From Deltaproteobacteria bacterium (GTDB lineage Bacteria; Desulfobacterota; GWC2-55-46): a stretch of 9,539 nt of DNA. Numbering within the stretch: position 1 is the first letter of the stretch; the number at the start of each line of letters is the position of its first letter. Below are positions 5,892 through 9,539 of this stretch, one piece after another. Made by a program: the position numbers and the translations under genes. The stretch lies in contig JACRNN010000058.1 in the NCBI GenBank assembly GCA_016234955.1, positions 1-9,539 on the forward strand, written 5' to 3'. Under the pieces are notes generated by a model that searched no databases, was not told where the DNA came from, and saw only the letters and a list, made by a program, of their open reading frames with translations.

Positions 5892-7262
5892 TCAGACCTG
5901 GCGCACCGCCGCGATCTTTTGTATGCCGAAGGGTGTTGATCCGGCCCGAGGGGCGGCGGGCGCGGTGTGCATCGTCAGGGTGTTCCACATGCCGCAGGAA
6001 GGGCACCTTGGGTTCCATGCCTTATGGGTGGCGCTGCAGTTGGAGCATATGAAGGGCGGCAGGAACTCCCTGTCGAGGTCGAGGGCCTTGTGAAACAGGT
6101 GAGCGGCCTTGCCGCTCTGCTTCCTTCTCAGGTAAGCCTCTCCAAGGAGTATCTGCGTATAGAAGCCGTCCTCGCCTTCGTGGAAGAGCCTCTCAAGCTC
6201 CTCTATGGCGTTGTCCACCATCTCGAGCCTCAGGTAGAGTCTCGATAGCAGGAGCCTCAATTTGGCGTCATCGGGGTTCGAGATTATCTCTTTCTTATAC
6301 CTCTCCAATATCTTCTCCGGGGCCGATTCCTTTCTATGGCTATCCTCGAGCTTCAGCAGTATCGGCTCGGAGTTCGGATACTTGTGGCGGGCCTTTTCCC
6401 AGACCTTTATGGCGTTGGACGTGTTCCCGTTCCTTGCAAGGGCCTCCCCGAGGAGCATATGGGCCGGCATGAACGAGGAGTCGTTCTTCAATATCTCCTT
6501 CACCATGCCGACGGCCTCGCCGAGCCTGCCCTCCTGGAGCGAGCGGCTCGCGGCCTCGAAGATAAGCCCGGTCAAAAGGCCCTTCTCCTTTTTCCTGACG
6601 GCGTCGTCCTTCTCGCACTCCACCACGGTCTTCTGGAGGGCGGCGGCCTCGCTCCACTGTCCGTCGTTGATATTGAAGTCCCTGAGCTTGCGTAGGGCGT
6701 ACGGGTTCTTCGGGTCGAGCTTGAGCACCTCGGAGTACGCGCCGGCGGCCCTTCTGGAGTCGCCTGAATCGGACGAGCACCGCGCTATGGCGATGAGCAG
6801 GCCGATGGAGTCCGGGCTGTTTGAAAGGCCGTTGTCAAGCGCCTTCAATGCCTCTTTTGGCCTGTTATCCCTCATCAGGGTCTCGCACAGGCTTATTATC
6901 ATGTTGGTGTCGTTCGGCTTGGCCGTGAGGGCCTTCTCCATCAGGGCGCGCGCCTCGCCTGTATCCCCCTTGAAGAGGGCCTCCGTGCCCTTGCGGTAAT
7001 TCTCCTCGGCCTGGGCAAGGAGCTTCTTCTCCCTCCTCCCCTTCATCTCCATTATCGCCCTCCTGGCGTCAACGAGCAGCGAGTTCAGGACGGCAAAGAC
7101 CGCCCCGGCGAAAAAGGCGAAGAAGACGAGGAGCGTCACAGGCAACACGTACGTATGGCCCTGGGTGACGACGAAGGTGACGGAGCCGGGGTTCTGCGTA
7201 TGGAGGTAGAAAAAGGCGCTCAGTATGAAGATGATTACTACGAGGAGTATTTTTGTGTACAT
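5892..7262 (-). CDS. LapA-LapB-like fusion: two-TM membrane domain, TPR repeats, C-terminal rubredoxin-type zinc ribbon
   Basis: The 456-residue protein starts with two hydrophobic segments (about 4-20 and 36-62) separated by QNPGSVTFVVTQG, the layout of LapA (DUF1049). A basic linker leads into TPR repeats from about residue 85 to 400. The end has CSNC and CPSC (Cys406, 409, 420, 423) in a rubredoxin-like ribbon, followed by about 30 residues of low-complexity tail. LapB (YciM) in Enterobacteria has one TM helix, TPRs and this same C-terminal ribbon. There it controls LPS synthesis by guiding LpxC to the protease FtsH; lapA is a separate adjacent gene. Here both appear joined in one chain, anchored in the inner membrane with the TPRs in the cytoplasm. 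LPS control is inferred from architecture. Confidence 0.78.
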   Translation of the reverse strand: MYTKILLVVIIFILSAFFYLHTQNPGSVTFVVTQGHTYVLPVTLLVFFAFFAGAVFAVLNSLLVDARRAIMEMKGRREKKLLAQAEENYRKGTEALFKGDTGEARALMEKALTAKPNDTNMIISLCETLMRDNRPKEALKALDNGLSNSPDSIGLLIAIARCSSDSGDSRRAAGAYSEVLKLDPKNPYALRKLRDFNINDGQWSEAAALQKTVVECEKDDAVRKKEKGLLTGLIFEAASRSLQEGRLGEAVGMVKEILKNDSSFMPAHMLLGEALARNGNTSNAIKVWEKARHKYPNSEPILLKLEDSHRKESAPEKILERYKKEIISNPDDAKLRLLLSRLYLRLEMVDNAIEELERLFHEGEDGFYTQILLGEAYLRRKQSGKAAHLFHKALDLDREFLPPFICSNCSATHKAWNPRCPSCGMWNTLTMHTAPAAPRAGSTPFGIQKIAAVRQV

Positions 7263-7318
7263 TGGTTTATTTTCCGTTTTGGCCCGGCGCTTTGAGGTTA
7301 GGCACCCTTTACTTTAAT

Positions 7319-7459
7319 GGCTGCCTCTAAAAATCAGTTATTTTTTCCGAGGTCGAGGCAGGGGCGAAAATAAAAGCGGAGCATATATGCGAATATGTGA
7401 GCATTTTATTTTCGCCCCAACAAAGAGATCAGGAAAAAGAGCTATTTTTAGAGATAGCC
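7319..7459 (+). mobile_element. MITE-like element D, copy 1
   Basis: This 141-base non-coding element has inverted ends GGCTGCCTCTAAAAAT and ATTTTTAGAGATAGCC (two mismatches). Inside, GGGGCGAAAATAAAA and TTTTATTTTCGCCCC form a perfect 15-base inverted repeat. It is flanked by the direct repeat TAAT (7315-7318 and 7460-7463), a likely 4-base target duplication. A second copy lies at 8349-8490 in opposite orientation, with about 21 differences by hand alignment. The right end overlaps the rlmH stop codon. No transposase gene with these ends is in the window. Confidence 0.85.
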
Positions 7460-7929
7460 TAATGCGAATACGGCTCCCCCTTGAGGATAGTAAACGCCCT
7501 GTAGACCTGCTCCGCGAGAACGACCCTTGCCATATCGTGCGGCAGTGTCATTGGCGACAGCGACAGCTCCATGTCCGACGCCTCGTAGACGGAGCCGTGG
7601 AGCCCGAACGGGCCGCCCACCACGAAGGTCAAACCCTTTTTCCCGGCCGACGCAAGGCCGCCGATGAACTCCGCGAACCCCCTGGAGGTGAACGTCCCGC
7701 CACCGTCCGTCAAAACGACGTTGAAGTCCCCCGGCCTCAATTTCTTTAGTATCCTCTCCCCATCTTTCCTGAGGATATCCTCCCTCGGCGTCTTTATCGA
7801 GGCATTCTCGTCCTTGACCTCCACCGTCTCCACCGGGACGTACCTCTTTATCCTTTTAAGATAATCCTGCGCAACGTCCTTGAAAGAGGCGTTCTTTATC
7901 GAGCCGACAGAGATGAAGGTTATCTTCAA
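7459..7929 (-). CDS. rlmH: 23S rRNA (pseudouridine1915-N3)-methyltransferase RlmH
   Basis: RlmH is a SPOUT-fold enzyme that methylates pseudouridine 1915 in helix 69 of 23S rRNA on assembled 70S ribosomes, using S-adenosylmethionine. The 156-residue protein has the family start MKITFISVG and the SAM-knot motif VVGGPFGL (GGPFGL at 105-110). Its C-terminal block LPHDMARVVLAEQVYRAF ends GEPYSH, near the usual PYH ending. It starts at TTG (7927-7929) inside the sequence TTGA, overlapping the rsfS stop by 4 bases, with GGGGG just upstream. The TAG stop (7459-7461) is formed jointly by the target duplication and the end base of element D. The restored pre-insertion sequence reads TAA at the same codon, so the protein is not truncated. 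Confidence 0.94.
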   Translation of the reverse strand: MKITFISVGSIKNASFKDVAQDYLKRIKRYVPVETVEVKDENASIKTPREDILRKDGERILKKLRPGDFNVVLTDGGGTFTSRGFAEFIGGLASAGKKGLTFVVGGPFGLHGSVYEASDMELSLSPMTLPHDMARVVLAEQVYRAFTILKGEPYSH

Positions 7930-8330
7930 ATTCCCCCGGTCTTGCCGGCGGACCTCGTCCCCGTCCCCTTTTTAGGAGCCTTGTCCTTTACCTCGGTGGA
8001 GGGGGCCTCGGCCCAGAGCCCTTCGAGGTCGTAGAAACCGCGCACAGGGCTAAAAAAGACATGGACGACGACGTCGTTATAGTCCATCACCGCCCATCTG
8101 CCTTCGCTTGCGCCTTCGGTGGAGAGCGGGCGGACACCCTTTTTCCTCAGCCCATCGTCTATGGCGCTTACTATGGCCCGCACCTGCCTTTCAGACTCGG
8201 CGCCGCAGACGAGCAAATAGTCGGAGATGTAGGAGAGCTTCTTTATGTTGAGTATAACGACCCTGTCCGCCTGCCTGTCGAGGGCGAACCTGGCTATCTC
8301 AAGCGCCTTTGCCTTCGGGTTCAGTTTCAG
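7926..8330 (-). CDS. rsfS: Ribosomal silencing factor RsfS, apparent CTG start
   Basis: RsfS (Iojap/YbeB family) binds ribosomal protein L14 and blocks subunit joining during starvation. Translating back from the clear core (CGAESERQVRAIVSAI, MDYNDVVVHVFF, YDLEGLWAEA) recovers the conserved N-terminus KALEIARFALDRQADRVV, then ILNIKKLSYISDYLLV. There is no ATG, GTG or TTG in frame between this region and an upstream TAA within element D. The best candidates are CTG at 8328-8330 (134 residues) or CTG at 8322-8324, behind AAGGAG. The only conventional in-frame start is TTG at 8214-8216, giving 96 residues and losing 38 residues that include a core strand. A Lys/Gly-rich tail follows the domain. 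nadD lies upstream; rlmH overlaps by 4 bases. Confidence 0.82.
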   Translation of the reverse strand: MKLNPKAKALEIARFALDRQADRVVILNIKKLSYISDYLLVCGAESERQVRAIVSAIDDGLRKKGVRPLSTEGASEGRWAVMDYNDVVVHVFFSPVRGFYDLEGLWAEAPSTEVKDKAPKKGTGTRSAGKTGGI

Positions 8331-8334
8331 TGGT

Positions 8335-8340
8335 CTCCTT
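8335..8340 (-). promoter_or_regulatory. Ribosome binding site for the CTG-started rsfS
   Basis: AAGGAG on the minus strand ends 4 bases before CTG 8330 and 10 bases before CTG 8324. It lies over 110 bases from the TTG at 8216, so it supports the longer rsfS reading. It sits 4 bases inside the target duplication of element D copy 2. Confidence 0.65.
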
Positions 8341-8348
8341 CTATTTAT

Positions 8349-8490
8349 GGGTGCCTCTAAAAATTGTTCTTTTCCCCGATCTCTTTGTTAGGGTAAAAAT
8401 AAAAATGCTCACATATTACCATATATGCTCCGCTTTTTATTTTCACCCTGCCTCGACCTCGGAAAAAATATCTAATTTTTAGAGACACCC
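8349..8490 (-). mobile_element. MITE-like element D, copy 2 (inverted relative to copy 1)
   Basis: The 142-base element has ends GGGTGCCTCTAAAAATT and AATTTTTAGAGACACCC (one mismatch), flanked by the direct repeat TTAT (8345-8348 and 8491-8494). Its reverse complement aligns with copy 1 throughout, including the stretch CCGAGGTCGAGGC and the central GCGGAGCATATATG. It lies in the nadD-rsfS junction, just upstream of the rsfS ribosome binding site. Bases 8495-8590, between this element and nadD, hold no gene and no clear terminator. Confidence 0.85.
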
Positions 8491-8590
8491 TTATGATGTT
8501 TGAAAACGCATGGCGGGCGCCGTTGCCCGCGGCCCGGACGCCATATCATGATATCGGCTGCCCGGGACCCGGCCTTTACCCTATACGGCG

Positions 8591-9232
8591 TCATCTGTAT
8601 AGGCCGTGCTTTGAGATGAACTCCTCGACCGGGCGCGGAAGCAGATACCTGACCGAGCCGCCCTCCCCGACCCTCCTCCTGATATCGGATGAGGATATGT
8701 CGAGGAGCGTCGTGGCGAGATACGTTATGCCTGTGCCGAAAGGGCTCATGAAAGACCCGGAATCAGCATCATACCAGAACTTGCGCGCCAATTCAACAGG
8801 GAGCGCCTCGGCGGGTTTTTTTACAGGGTAGCCGGGCCTCATCACCACTATGAAGCTTGTTAGCGTTAAAAGTTCCTCATACTCGCGCCATGAGGTTATG
8901 TCGTTGAACGAGTCGTTGCCGACGATAAGGCTCGCTTCGAGGTCCTTGTCTTTTCCCTTGATCTCCCTGACGGTATCTACCGTGTAGGACTTGCCGCCCC
9001 TCTCTATCTCCATATCCGATACGCTGAAATAGGGGTTGCCGCTCACGGCGACGCGGAGCATCTCAAGGCGCGCTGAGGCCGGGGCCGCCTGCTCGTCGGC
9101 CTTGTGCGGGGTTATGAAGGTGGGCATGAATATCACCCTGTCGAGGCTCAATGCCTCCCGCGCCTCCTCAGCCACCCTCAGGTGTCCGTAGTGGACGGGG
9201 TTGAACGTCCCGCCGAGTATCGCAACGCGCAT
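8591..9232 (-). CDS. nadD: Nicotinate-nucleotide adenylyltransferase NadD
   Basis: NadD joins ATP and nicotinate mononucleotide to give deamido-NAD, a central step of NAD synthesis. The 213-residue protein has the nucleotidyltransferase signature GGTFNPVHYGHL (residues 7-18, with the HxGH-type motif), FMPTFITPHK, VGNDSFNDITSW and the C-terminal ISSSDIRRRV (from 179) that binds ATP phosphates. It ends HGLYR, typical of the family. The ATG at 9230-9232 is preceded by AGAGGA seven bases upstream, a good ribosome binding site. It is the first gene of the minus-strand block in this window; proB, proA or obgE often precede it in other genomes, but none is visible here. Confidence 0.95.
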   Translation of the reverse strand: MRVAILGGTFNPVHYGHLRVAEEAREALSLDRVIFMPTFITPHKADEQAAPASARLEMLRVAVSGNPYFSVSDMEIERGGKSYTVDTVREIKGKDKDLEASLIVGNDSFNDITSWREYEELLTLTSFIVVMRPGYPVKKPAEALPVELARKFWYDADSGSFMSPFGTGITYLATTLLDISSSDIRRRVGEGGSVRYLLPRPVEEFISKHGLYR

Positions 9233-9346
9233 GGAAAAATCCTCTTCTCCGGCAAAAAAACCACGCGGTCATGCTAACTTAAGAGGCGGATGGTGTCAAC
9301 GTGTTTCAGCAGGGTTGGCACGCCAAAATAGAATTGTCCTGTTCAG

Positions 9347-9374
9347 TGCCGTCGGGAGTTTCCTCCTGACGGCA
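9347..9374. repeat. Stable hairpin upstream of nadD
   Basis: TGCCGTCGGGAG (9347-9358) pairs with CTCCTGACGGCA (9363-9374) over 12 bases, with one G-T pair, around loop TTTC. There is no T-run directly after it on either strand, so it is not a standard terminator. It could be a REP-like palindrome or a leader structure. The rest of 9233-9539 holds no complete gene that I can support. Confidence 0.6.
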
Positions 9375-9417
9375 GGTTTAGCCCCGGTGCTCAAAAAAAG
9401 GCTCTTCGCCGTTTTAT

Positions 9418-9437
9418 GTGGGTAGATTTTAACCCAC
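9418..9437. repeat. Small hairpin near right edge
   Basis: GTGGGT (9418-9423) and ACCCAC (9432-9437) form a 6-base stem with an 8-base AT-rich loop. Its function is unknown and it is weak alone. Confidence 0.3.
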
Positions 9438-9539
9438 GAGTCCATCTTCAGCCTTGTCTGGCGCGGCTTTTATGAGTTTCTTGCTCTTTGAAAACTTGAC
9501 ACGTTTGCCTTGAGGGCGGTAATGTCTTCGTCATGAAGA

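Noticed and set aside
8507..8600. Terminator candidate after nadD (CGGGC-GCCGTT-GCCCG, and CTATAC/GTATAG at the stop codon)
   Set aside because: The stems are short and have no T-run; read-through into rsfS is as likely.
9496..9524. Plus-strand TTGACA with a possible -10 box 18 bases on
   Set aside because: The -10 candidate TAATGT matches poorly and no gene start is visible before the window ends.
9470..9539. Minus-strand open frame of 22 codons entering from the right edge, ending ANVSSFQRARNS
   Set aside because: It might be the end of an upstream gene, but it is too short to recognise and no family could be assigned.

Overview
The window looks like chromosomal DNA from a GC-rich Gram-negative bacterium, probably an uncultured Desulfobacterota or Nitrospirota-type lineage. 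Codon use is GC-rich but heavy in AGG and ATA. A LapA/LapB-type envelope protein points to an outer membrane. The taxonomic guess is inference and weak; the gene calls do not depend on it.

Layout. The left edge cuts an IS630-type transposase (minus strand). Next come arfB (minus) and, divergently, acs (plus) with a good sigma70-like promoter and a TTG start. A 590-base gap between the convergent acs and rpsU holds no gene. It holds six short palindromes of two families and the rpsU terminator. From about 3.5 kb to 9.2 kb everything lies on the minus strand. In transcription order it is nadD (NAD synthesis), rsfS (ribosome silencing), rlmH (23S rRNA methylation), a fused lapA-lapB-like TPR protein (envelope/LPS control), gpmI (glycolysis), a LysW-like zinc-ribbon protein, and rpsU (ribosomal protein S21). 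nadD-rsfS-rlmH-gpmI is a familiar housekeeping neighbourhood; rsfS and rlmH overlap by 4 bases.

The notable layer is small non-coding mobile-looking DNA at several gene junctions of this minus-strand block. Two related copies of one element of about 141 bases (called element D here) lie in opposite orientation, at 7319-7459 and 8349-8490, bracketing rsfS-rlmH. Both have inverted ends and an apparent 4-base target duplication. One landed inside the rlmH stop codon and rebuilt it as another stop codon. Base-pair-preserving differences between the copies suggest the internal hairpin matters. A different element of about 165 bases with inverted ends sits between gpmI and the zinc-ribbon gene. A long inverted repeat appears to encode most of an unusual N-terminal extension of gpmI.

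Other points are an rsfS gene whose conserved N-terminus is readable only if translation starts at CTG, several TTG starts, and a LysW-like protein without LysW's terminal glutamate. No defence system, CRISPR array, tRNA or rRNA is visible. The genes themselves are ordinary; the repeat elements and start-codon oddities are what deserve attention.
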